DNA of 25,249 bases from positions 1 to 25,249 of the forward strand of contig VSOH01000003.1 of NCBI GenBank assembly GCA_009774735.1. The letters are read 5' to 3'. The notes below the pieces were generated by a model. That model ran no database searches, had not been told where the DNA came from, and saw only the letters and a list, made by a program, of their open reading frames with translations. This DNA comes from Clostridiales bacterium. Its GTDB lineage: Bacteria; Bacillota_A; Clostridia; Oscillospirales; Acutalibacteraceae. Made by a program: the position numbers and the translations under genes. Below are positions 1-8,200 of the stretch, piece after piece; the stretch's first letter is position 1; the number at the start of each line of letters is the position of its first letter.

Positions 1-759
1 CTTCTGCTCGGGGTCGATGCACGTGCAGGCGAAAACGCCAATGAAACAAGGTCGGATACAATGATGCTTGTATCTATTGATATGAAGCACCGCAGCATCA
101 AGCTCACATCATTCCTGCGTGATACGTGGGTATATATCCCCACATTAGGCTACAATCAGCGTCTGAATGCTGCTTGCTCATCAGGCGGTTATGAGGGGGT
201 TGTTGATGCGATTGAGTATAACTTTGGTGTTGATATTGACGGATATGCCGTAGTTGATTTTGAAATGTTTAAGGTACTCGTTGACAGTCTTGGCGGCGTT
301 GAGGTAGATGTTACCGAAGCCGAGGCTAATGAGGTAACAAATCATCCATATCGATACGGCGATGTAGTACTTGAGTCAGGAAAGTACAAGCTTAGCGGCG
401 AGCAGGCTCTTGCATACTGCAGAATAAGAAAAATTGACACAGACTTTGTAAGAACAGAACGACAGCGTACTGTTATGAGTGCTATACTGAATAATGCAAA
501 GCACTCCAACCCATTCACACTGCTGAATATGGCATACAAAAGTGCACCTTACATTGAAACGGATTTAACGAAAAGTGAATTGAGAAGCCTTGTTATGCGT
601 GCTGTTCCTTGTCTTGGCAATGACATTCAGCAGGCTAAGGTACCATTTGAAGGAACATGGGAATATGCGACAATCAGCGGCAACAGTGTTATCAGCATTA
701 ATACTGACAGCAACAAGCAAAAGCTGATTGACTATATTTATAATGATGTTACAGATTAA
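1..759 (+). CDS. LytR-CpsA-Psr (LCP) family protein, 5'-truncated by the window edge
   Basis: LCP proteins move undecaprenyl-pyrophosphate-linked polymers (teichoic acids, capsule, wall glycans) onto peptidoglycan at the outer face of the membrane. The frame is open from base 1, so the N-terminus with its expected membrane anchor lies outside the window; 252 residues are visible. The family core can be read directly: LLLGVDAR, then RSDTMMLVSID (Arg plus Asp of the pyrophosphate/metal site), then SFLRDTWVYIP (usually S-x-PRD), a GGVEVDV strand, LSGEQALAYCRIRK, and the late DFVRTERQRTVM element with its conserved arginines. These residues fit an active LCP domain. The gene ends at a strong terminator and converges with the minus-strand surface-protein operon. 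The first ATG seen at base 61 is internal to the domain and is not the real start. Confidence 0.93.
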   Translation, partial: LLLGVDARAGENANETRSDTMMLVSIDMKHRSIKLTSFLRDTWVYIPTLGYNQRLNAACSSGGYEGVVDAIEYNFGVDIDGYAVVDFEMFKVLVDSLGGVEVDVTEAEANEVTNHPYRYGDVVLESGKYKLSGEQALAYCRIRKIDTDFVRTERQRTVMSAILNNAKHSNPFTLLNMAYKSAPYIETDLTKSELRSLVMRAVPCLGNDIQQAKVPFEGTWEYATISGNSVISINTDSNKQKLIDYIYNDVTD

Positions 760-769
760 TCTGCAATAA

Positions 770-811
770 AAAAAACAAACCGAAAGGGAAATGCCTTTCG
801 GTTTGTTTTTT
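770..811 (+). terminator. Intrinsic terminator after the LCP gene
   Basis: An 18-bp perfect stem (770-787 with 794-811) has a short loop and ends in a run of T. It begins 11 bases after the LCP stop codon. The A-rich left arm means the hairpin could also act on the minus strand as a back-up stop for the converging operon. Confidence 0.93.
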
Positions 812-821
812 ATTTATACTT

Positions 822-854
822 GAAAAAAGAAAAAGGGACGGATTTCTCCGTCCC
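822..854 (-). terminator. Intrinsic terminator of the minus-strand surface-protein operon
   Basis: Read on the minus strand, GGGACGGA pairs with TCCGTCCC across a GAAA tetraloop (bases 835-854), followed by TTTTTCTTTTTT (822-834). It sits about 20 bases beyond the stop codon of the 34-aa peptide, which places that peptide inside the transcript. Confidence 0.93.
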
Positions 855-874
855 CCCGAGTTTAAAACTTAGGA

Positions 875-979
875 TTAATCCCAGCCGCCTGGCAGATCTT
901 CAATACCTGAAGTAGTGATAACATCTACTGTCTTGAACTCTTCAACCTCAGCCATAGGCTTTGTGTATAATTCTTTCAT
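875..979 (-). CDS. 34-aa peptide, YxKPxxEVxxF...DVITTSG type, function unknown
   Basis: The peptide starts MKELYTKPMAEVEEF, continues through DVITTSG and ends LPGGWD. It has no signal peptide, cysteine or membrane segment; it is acidic, and its last nine residues are glycine-rich. A perfect GGAGG (987-991) lies 7 bases before the ATG, and the stop is followed directly by the operon terminator, so it looks like a genuine third gene, 18 bases behind the 959-aa protein. From memory, short proteins with a Tyr-x-x-Pro-x-x-Glu-Val start and an Asp-Val-Ile-Thr-Thr-Ser centre occur in other gut Clostridia, but I know of no function. The layout of a conserved-looking front half and a short variable-looking tail is reminiscent of a peptide precursor, but no modifying enzyme is nearby. 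Coding status is likely; function is unknown. Confidence 0.8.
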   Translation of the reverse strand: MKELYTKPMAEVEEFKTVDVITTSGIEDLPGGWD

Positions 980-997
980 TACTAATCCTCCAATCTA

Positions 998-3877
998 TTA
1001 CTTGTACTGGTATGTCATAGGTGCACCGTAAGTTACAGTAACTTCACCGTCAGCATTAGCATAAGCGATGAATGCACGAGCAGTTATTGTGCCGGTCTGA
1101 GCAGATAAACCATAGGTTACTGAGAACTGCTCTGAAGCTGTCTTTGTGTAAGCAGCCTTTACAGCTGAACCATCAACATCAAACAGAGTAATCTCACCAA
1201 GGTCACCCTTACCGTAAACGAAACCTGAGTCAATGTAAGTATAACCATCAGCCATTGTACGTGTAGCAATGAACTGAGCCTGGATTCTACCTGGCTGACC
1301 AACTTCGTTAACACCAACATTTGCTACCATAGGAACTGCTGTTACGCCGTCCATTACAGCAACAACTTCAATATCCTTACCTACATAGAAGCTATAAGTA
1401 TCGCCATAAGCAACTGTTACGCCGTTTACAGCCCAACCCTTAGCGCCTTCCTTGTATACAGTTACAAGTGTATCATAAGCAACACCTGTTGCAACATCTG
1501 TAGCCTCAATACCGTCACCGGTGATTGTTGCACCATTAGCTGTTACAGTGTAGCCTTCGTTCTCAGCAAGCTCATAAACAGCAATAACTGTTGCTGAAGA
1601 TGTGAGAGCCTGAATTTCTTCGTTGGTCATTGTCCAGCCATTCTCTGTAGCTGCAACATAACCTGAACGAGCAGGAGCATCAGGGATAACAATCTGAGAT
1701 CCATCAGTTACAACCTGTGAGCTTACAATGTTGCCGAAAGCATCAGCAAATACAACTGTGAATGAAGCCGCATCAGCCTTTTCAAATACAGGAGTATATG
1801 TTACATTAGCAAGAGCAACAGTTGTGAATGTAGTATCAGTTGAAACAGTTGTTAAACCGTTAGCTGTCCAGCCTAAGAACTTAGCACCTTCGATTGGCTC
1901 TGCTGTAAGAGTTACAGTTGAACCAGCCTCAACCTTAACCTTTGCACCGTCAGTTACGTCAGCACCGTTAAGAGTAACAACACCAAGATCTGTTGCTGCA
2001 ACAGTGATTTCGTAGCTTGCAAGAGCAGGAATAGCCTCACCAACGATTACATCGTCGCAACGTGTGCACTGCTGATCAGCTTTCTTACCTGCAGCATCAA
2101 CTGTAGGAGCTACTGCTGAGCCCTCAACCTCTACATAGTTATGACCAAGAGCCTCTGTATCCTGAGGAGCAGTGATAACTGTATCACAAACTGAGCACTT
2201 AACGCCTGCTGTCTTACCGCCCTCTGTACAAGTAGCAGCAACTGCAGCGATTTCAACCTCAGTATGAGGAATCATTGCGATTTCTTCCTGAGCAACAAGA
2301 ACTGTATCACAAACCTCACATACCTTACCATCTGTTAAGCCGGTTGAAGTACATGTTGCAGGAGTACCGGCAACAACCTTCTCAGTATGAGCAAGTTTTT
2401 CGATAGTATTTGTATCTTCACTTACAACAACACCACAGTCATCGCAAGTTACAACAACCTTTTCAAGACCTGTTTCTGTGCAGGTAGCTGCCTTTTCTAC
2501 AGTCTTTGTTGTTGTTTTGTTAACATGCTCACATGTGAGCTTGTCAATAACAGTTGTGTATGTGTTTCCACAATCACAAGCGAACTTGTCGAAGCCTTCC
2601 TCAGTTACAGTAGCATCCTTATGATCAACTACTGTGAAAGTACAATCAACAGTTTCTGTTGTACCGCAGCCGTTAACGCAAGCTACAGTGTGATGTGTTG
2701 AATCAGCAGGAGCAATTGCACCTGTGTAATCATGACCGAGAGCAGGGATTGTGTTTGTTGTTGGTTCGCCAACAACCTCGCCGCAGTCGTTACATGTCTT
2801 AGTAACAGTTTCAACGCCTGCTGTTTCACAAGTAGCAGCAGTTGTTACCTCTGTTGTAGTAGTTGTGTTAGCGTGTGTGCATGCCTCTGAACCGCCGTTT
2901 GAGTAGTTAGTCCAAACTACAGGCATGTTTGCGAAAGCACCTTTGAAATCATTAATAGTCGCAACATATACACCGTCATTAAATACATCACGGCAGATAG
3001 GCTCAACGATACAGCCATCCTGTCTGCCTGAAAGAGTCATAACATCCTTAAGGTCACAATCCTGCTGTACCTCAAAGAATACAGTACCGATTACAAGACC
3101 GTAACCAGAATCAAAGCCTCTTTCTTCGTTGTTCATACCGATATAGTTAGAAGCAAGTCTTTCACCATTACCAAAAGCAGTACCAAATATACCTATTAAA
3201 AATCTGGTATCATCAGTATTTGCACCACCAAATCCAAGAGCGTCGCCCTTGGAAGCGTATAATGCATTACTTGTTTTCCAAGCACTTGCACCTGTTGCTG
3301 TTACCCAGCCATCGCCACGGCCGCTTGGTGCTCTTGTGTATGAACCCGGTTTAATGAAATCAGAATCATAATTACCTACGATCTGACCGTTATTGAGAAT
3401 ATCAAAGCCGCCCATTTCAAAGGTTACAGCAATTCTCTGACCAGCCTTTAATTCAGCTGGGTTAATGATTGTACCGTCAGCCTTTGCAGCCTCGAATGAA
3501 CGAGAAGTGTTTGCTGCATAGTTGTTCTGATACTTAGCAGTAAGGTCTGCTGTAGCAGCACCCTTAGTACCAACATCTGATACAGTAACACCAAGTACCG
3601 GCTTCCAATCATCACGGTGATCTTCATAAAGATCTGCTTCAAAGTCTACCTTTGAACCAAAAGACAGTCCCCAAGGACCCATTGGCTGATGCACAGGATC
3701 CGTGTCACTGTTAAATCCCCAGAATTCAGGCTCTGAAGTGATAGTTGCCGGATCAACACCATCATCAACCCACCATTTTCTGTTATTCTCAGCTGCGAAA
3801 ACAGTAAATGGCATTGCACAAATAATCATAAGAATTGCAAGCATTGAAGCAAGAACTCTTTTAAAAGTTTTGTTCAT
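998..3877 (-). CDS. Secreted multidomain protein with CxxC repeats and InlB-like module (959 aa)
   Basis: A signal peptide covers residues 1-29 (basic start, hydrophobic 8-27, cleavage near VFAA). Residues about 30-325 look like a cohesin-type beta-sandwich: LKAGQRIAVTFEMGG near 143 and GLVIGTVFFEV at 260 match the usual first and last strands. Residues 333-608 carry repeated cysteine pairs (C362/C365, C478/C481, C520/C523, C561/C564, C604/C607), most preceded by an ATC-[ET]-x-x-G element and separated by LGH or PHT linkers. Residues 620-700 are an InlB/Flg_new-like bacterial repeat (TLTAEPIEGAKFLGW). More beta modules follow, with a closing domain (848-959) that has no cell-wall sorting signal. 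ATG is preceded by GGAGG at 7 bases. It lies 15 bases after the dockerin protein. An extracellular or surface binding role is inferred; no catalytic motif is visible. Confidence 0.9.
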   Translation of the reverse strand: MNKTFKRVLASMLAILMIICAMPFTVFAAENNRKWWVDDGVDPATITSEPEFWGFNSDTDPVHQPMGPWGLSFGSKVDFEADLYEDHRDDWKPVLGVTVSDVGTKGAATADLTAKYQNNYAANTSRSFEAAKADGTIINPAELKAGQRIAVTFEMGGFDILNNGQIVGNYDSDFIKPGSYTRAPSGRGDGWVTATGASAWKTSNALYASKGDALGFGGANTDDTRFLIGIFGTAFGNGERLASNYIGMNNEERGFDSGYGLVIGTVFFEVQQDCDLKDVMTLSGRQDGCIVEPICRDVFNDGVYVATINDFKGAFANMPVVWTNYSNGGSEACTHANTTTTTEVTTAATCETAGVETVTKTCNDCGEVVGEPTTNTIPALGHDYTGAIAPADSTHHTVACVNGCGTTETVDCTFTVVDHKDATVTEEGFDKFACDCGNTYTTVIDKLTCEHVNKTTTKTVEKAATCTETGLEKVVVTCDDCGVVVSEDTNTIEKLAHTEKVVAGTPATCTSTGLTDGKVCEVCDTVLVAQEEIAMIPHTEVEIAAVAATCTEGGKTAGVKCSVCDTVITAPQDTEALGHNYVEVEGSAVAPTVDAAGKKADQQCTRCDDVIVGEAIPALASYEITVAATDLGVVTLNGADVTDGAKVKVEAGSTVTLTAEPIEGAKFLGWTANGLTTVSTDTTFTTVALANVTYTPVFEKADAASFTVVFADAFGNIVSSQVVTDGSQIVIPDAPARSGYVAATENGWTMTNEEIQALTSSATVIAVYELAENEGYTVTANGATITGDGIEATDVATGVAYDTLVTVYKEGAKGWAVNGVTVAYGDTYSFYVGKDIEVVAVMDGVTAVPMVANVGVNEVGQPGRIQAQFIATRTMADGYTYIDSGFVYGKGDLGEITLFDVDGSAVKAAYTKTASEQFSVTYGLSAQTGTITARAFIAYANADGEVTVTYGAPMTYQYK

Positions 3878-3892
3878 TAAATTACCTCCATA

Positions 3893-5026
3893 TTATTTTA
3901 TATCAAATCCATCATATTTTCCGCCAATACAGCAATAAACGTATCCTGAATCGGCTAATGTTACAAAATCATCGCCATTTAAATCAAACGCCGGTGCATC
4001 CTTGGACATATTTGTAAATACATATCCTGTGTCAGCAACTGTTATACTTGCGTCCTGATTATAATCACAAGCAATAATAGGAATAACAACATTATCAATA
4101 TTTTCATTACCCATAGTGATAACTATGTCATCACGAGTTAATGCATAATCTGATGATATTGATACATAATACGTGCCCGTCGGCAACGCATCAATTGTAA
4201 ATAGATTTGAAGCTTCAGTATTTTCTGTTTTTTCAGTATATACTGTATTTATTGTTTTGATAGGTTCCGTCATTTCCATATCCGGTGTATCATAAACCTT
4301 AATGGTATAACTACCATAAGGAGCTAATCCGTTAGTATTACCATTTGAATCGGTAGCAATAACTAATGAACCGGTTACATTGTGACCTTCAGACGGAGTG
4401 ATGTCACAAGTCATCGGGTATAACACCCCGTTATAATCCGCTGCCTCTTCGTTTGAAACGAGAGCATACTCATCGGCATGACTATCTGCATAGTCAACCT
4501 GATTGAAAGTATGATGCGGATTTGTTGAAGGAACAAGCACGTCAGATGCATCGCAGTCCGTTGCAAAAGTAACAGACATGGTTGCAAGCACCTGTCCCTC
4601 AGGGTTTATGGATGAATAATTTGCATTATCCGAAACAAAACCCAAAACAAGATTTCCACCTGCGTTATCTACCACAGGACCCATTGATGTAACATCAACC
4701 TGATTATCACTCATTAATGAAAGCGAGCTGCTGTCAATAGTAACTGATGAATCGTAGGTAGCTGTAAACTGCAGGGTAGAAATACTTTCAACGCCTTTAA
4801 CGCAAAAACTAACATCATAAGTGCCGGCAGTTAATCTGTTGCCGTCAACTTCTTCATTATCTTTAGAATAAGTGCAGTAAATCTCTGGAGTTTCTTCCCC
4901 AAGTGCTGCTGCAAAAGCAGTAACATTTGGTGTTAAAAATGTAAGCATCGCTATAACTGCAGCTATAACAGCAGAAACCATAACAGCACAGATTGAAATT
5001 GAATGCTTTTTTGCAAATTTAACCAT
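3893..5026 (-). CDS. Secreted cohesin-like plus dockerin-like protein (377 aa)
   Basis: A signal peptide or signal anchor (hydrophobic 11-35) ends near AFAA at 37-40. Residues about 47-165 have the pattern of a cohesin-type fold: RLTAGTYDVSFCVKG, STLQFTATYDSSV, LVLGFVSDNA, GQVLATMSVTF. Residues 206-318 form a carboxypeptidase-regulatory/Ig-like module ending LPTGTYYVSISSDYALTRDDI. Residues 319-368 hold two EF-hand-like dockerin loops: D321/N323/D325/D332 and D348/N350/D352/D359. The helix after each loop reads TGYVFTNM or SGYVYCCIG rather than the LLKRYL type of classical dockerins, so partner specificity cannot be guessed. ATG with GGAGG 6 bases upstream. It is first in the operon, behind its own promoter. 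Carrying both a cohesin-like and a dockerin-like part is what an adaptor would need, but that role is inference. Confidence 0.88.
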   Translation of the reverse strand: MVKFAKKHSISICAVMVSAVIAAVIAMLTFLTPNVTAFAAALGEETPEIYCTYSKDNEEVDGNRLTAGTYDVSFCVKGVESISTLQFTATYDSSVTIDSSSLSLMSDNQVDVTSMGPVVDNAGGNLVLGFVSDNANYSSINPEGQVLATMSVTFATDCDASDVLVPSTNPHHTFNQVDYADSHADEYALVSNEEAADYNGVLYPMTCDITPSEGHNVTGSLVIATDSNGNTNGLAPYGSYTIKVYDTPDMEMTEPIKTINTVYTEKTENTEASNLFTIDALPTGTYYVSISSDYALTRDDIVITMGNENIDNVVIPIIACDYNQDASITVADTGYVFTNMSKDAPAFDLNGDDFVTLADSGYVYCCIGGKYDGFDIK

Positions 5027-5189
5027 TAATTACCTCCGTAGTTCGAGTAAGCTTAAGGAATTACTCTTTTGTACTTCCGATTTACAAAGTCCAGCACTTT
5101 TGTTATTCTTGACTTATAGGAACTTCCTAACCAAACAAAGAAAATGTTTTAATCCGATGTTCAAAAATTAAGCGCTTATATAAATGAAT

Positions 5190-5218
5190 TTTAAATTTAT
5201 AAATTCAATAGTTGTCAA
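5190..5218 (-). promoter_or_regulatory. Sigma-A-type promoter of the 377-aa/959-aa/34-aa operon
   Basis: On the minus strand a perfect TTGACA (5213-5218) is separated by 17 bases from TTTAAA (5190-5195). The -35 box is strong and the -10 is moderate (TAAAAT two bases downstream is an alternative). It gives a leader of about 155 bases. A perfect palindrome TAAGCGCTTA lies at 5169-5178, just past the expected transcript start. A 13-base palindrome lies at 5117-5129, and GAGTAA/TTACTC (5045-5066) can form a hairpin just upstream of the ribosome site. Confidence 0.55.
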
Positions 5219-5230
5219 ATTAATTTGCCA

Positions 5231-5256
5231 TTGCGGCAGGGTTACCCCTACCGCAA
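5231..5256 (-). terminator. Hairpin behind the 2148-aa gene, weak terminator or processing site
   Basis: On the minus strand an 11-bp stem (TTGCGGTAGGG with CCCTGCCGCAA, one G.U pair) closes a GTAA loop 25 bases after the stop codon. No run of T follows (TGGCAAATTAATTTG), so as an intrinsic terminator it would be weak. The A.C mismatch it would have on the plus strand indicates that it acts in the minus-strand RNA. It may stop some transcripts, let others read into the next operon, or protect a 3' end. Confidence 0.5.
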
Positions 5257-5281
5257 CGGAAAGTATTTAGTAAAAACTAAA

Positions 5282-8200
5282 TTATGCGATTGTCACTGCA
5301 GGTAAGGTTGATGCTCCAATGCAAGAGTAAACATAACCAGCGTCAGCTACTGTGATAGATCCGTCACCGTTTAAGTCATAAACAGGTGCATCCTTAGCCA
5401 TATTACTATATACGTAACCAGCGTCAGCTACTGTGATAGAATTATCGCCATTGTAATCACAAACAACAACAGGAATTGCACTGTATGCAACATCAGCATC
5501 GCCAACAACGAGAGTAATATTGTCACGAACTAATGAATAATCAGACTCAATTACTACATTGTATGTACCAGCAGGAATTGCCTCAAATGAGAATGTATTA
5601 GCATCCTTAGTTAAAGCAAATGTATTACTAGCAACAACAGCATCGCCATCCATAATGGTTACAGTATAGTCACCATGAACACCAACTTCGCTTGCTGCAC
5701 CAGATGCATTAGATGCAATAACAAGTGAAGCACTTACATTAAAGCCTGCCGGCTTATCAGCCTCAACAACAGGAACGATTGTGATAGCATCCATACCTGA
5801 CTTGATGTCGATTGTATATGGATTTCTGAATTCCTTGTTGTCATTTACAAGCATATGCTGATAGATATAACCATCAGCAGCAGTAACCTCAACCTGGATT
5901 GATGTGCCAACTTCATAAGAAGCTGAGCCGGTAACAACACTACCATTAATAGTAACAATTGCACCCGGAACGTCAGCAACAGTAACCTGTACAGACTCAA
6001 GAGGAGTAAGAGCAATCTCTGCCATCTGAAGCTGAGTATCTGCATCGTAAGCTCTTGTTACGCAAGCAGCATAATCAAAATCAGGATTATAGATAGCACC
6101 ATTGTCAGCATATGAACTATCGTTACCGATAGTTGCAACATTAACTGCATCTGCAAGCTTTTCAACATATACGTTCCAGCTTGCATCTGACCATGTTCCA
6201 TCATTAACAAGGTTGCCGTCAGCATCCCATTCACCAAATCTTGGGTCTGATGCTGCACCGTTCTTTGCTACATTAGCAGCAGTAACGAGCTTTCCAGCCT
6301 CGTCATAAACTGCAGGAGTTGCAGTCATTCTGTCATAAGAGTTACCTGATGCACAGAGGATTTCTGCCTCAAGACTGTCACCAATGTAACCACGCTCAAT
6401 AACATTATCCATATAAATATTGAATAATCTCAGATATTCATCAACCTGTGTTGATGAAAGTGTAGATGTAACCTTAGCACTGTCGAATTCAGCACCGTTG
6501 CCGATTCTTCTTGCGTAATCTGTGTAAGAAAGCTCTTCAACAACAGTTTCGCCTAAATCGTCAGTATAAGAAACCTCTACGCTGTACATACCTTCAATAT
6601 CCTTAGCCATTGAGTTCATTGCATTAAAGGTAACAATGTCAAAGTTCTTCTCATTAAGACCTTCTCTAACAAGTGATACGTTATCAAAGAGTCTTGATGC
6701 GATATCGGTCTTGATATCCTTTTCGATTACCTGAGTAGTTGTATAGTCAAGTAAATCACGGCACTGTGAATAAATACCACGTGTATCCTGTGATTCAGTA
6801 GGAGTTACCAACTGGTTGGACATATCAGGAACCTTGATAACCCATGTGCTTGTTGAGCTAACCTTTCTACCTGCAGCATTGTAGTATGACCACTGAATCT
6901 GCTCATAGATTGGTCTGCCCTGACCGTCAACAGCCTGAGAACCAGTGCTAATCTGGCAAGGATATTCACTATAAATACCTGATGCTACCCACTTAGTTGC
7001 CATCTTAGGAGTATTAGATACCTTATATGTAACAACATTGTTCTCATCAGTTACTGCCTGAACAGGAATGCCCATTGAATCAGTACCGTTGCCTGATGTT
7101 AACGGAGCAGTTGAGTAAACAGGCTGTGTATGGTCAGCATTGAAATAATACTTACCATTGTCGAAGTAAAGCATAGCCTTAACTTCGTCTGATAACTTGT
7201 TATAATCTGCTGTTGTCAGCGGAGTATAAGCATTATCACCGGTTGCAGATGTTGAATCAGCTGTTGTATAAGTATATTCAACAACGTCTGAAAGCTTAGC
7301 TGCTGTATCCGGTGTAATAGGAAGTGCTGTAGAAGCAAGACCCTTAATAACTGACTGCTGAATGAAGTCATATGTGGCAGCACCATTATTGAAATCTTCC
7401 TGCTTGTAGTTAGCAATTGTCTTTTCTACACTCTCAATCTTATCAGTAACAGATGAAGCATTCTTATTATCACAAACAATGAAGTGAATATTAGCGGTAC
7501 CAGACTTTGTTGTGTTGTAGAAACAAATATTCGCTGTAATATCTGTGTAAGGAACCTCTGTTTTTCCATCATAGTTAAGGAAATGGAAATAAATGGACCT
7601 GTCTGATGAAATTGAATGCTGTACCGGATTCAAATAGAAACCATCAATAGGACCACGAACTGAAATCTTCTTAAGAAGTGTGCCGTATGCAAACTCGTCT
7701 GAACCATTCTTGAGGTAAATATTCTCATACTGTCCAATCTCATTCTGATGATAAGCAGCAAGAGCGCTTGATGCTTTAAGCTGCTCAAATGTATAAACAA
7801 TATGTGTTCTTGTTTCTACATTATTGATATCAGCACCTAATTTCTGTTCGTCAGCAATCTTGGTATCCACTTCATCCGACGTCAGACCAGTGTATTTCCA
7901 AGTGTTTCCGTTATCAAAAGAAACATCATATTTCTCAAGATTAAGGATTGCACCTGTTGCCTTATCAAATACAGGAACTGCATTATCCTGATTAGGGGTA
8001 AAGGTTGAACCATCTGCACTATTGATGATTGGCTCAGTATCATAATAATAAAGACCATCAACTGTACGTGCACTACTGTTAAAAACTGAATTTTTGATAT
8101 TCTTAATCTTGAAGCCCAAATCATTTACTGCTTTAAGATTATCTGATGAAAGAACAATTTCACCAGGATAGTTAACTATCAATCTGTTATCAGCCTTATT

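Noticed and set aside
875..979. 34-aa peptide as a lasso-peptide precursor
   Set aside because: The YxKP start and TTSG recall lasso leaders, but no Asp or Glu stands at ring position 7-9 after the glycine, and there is no cyclase, protease or recognition-element gene in the window.
2387..2701. Open frames antisense to the large secreted proteins
   Set aside because: They mirror the coding frames of biased, repetitive genes, lack ribosome sites and show no domain features.
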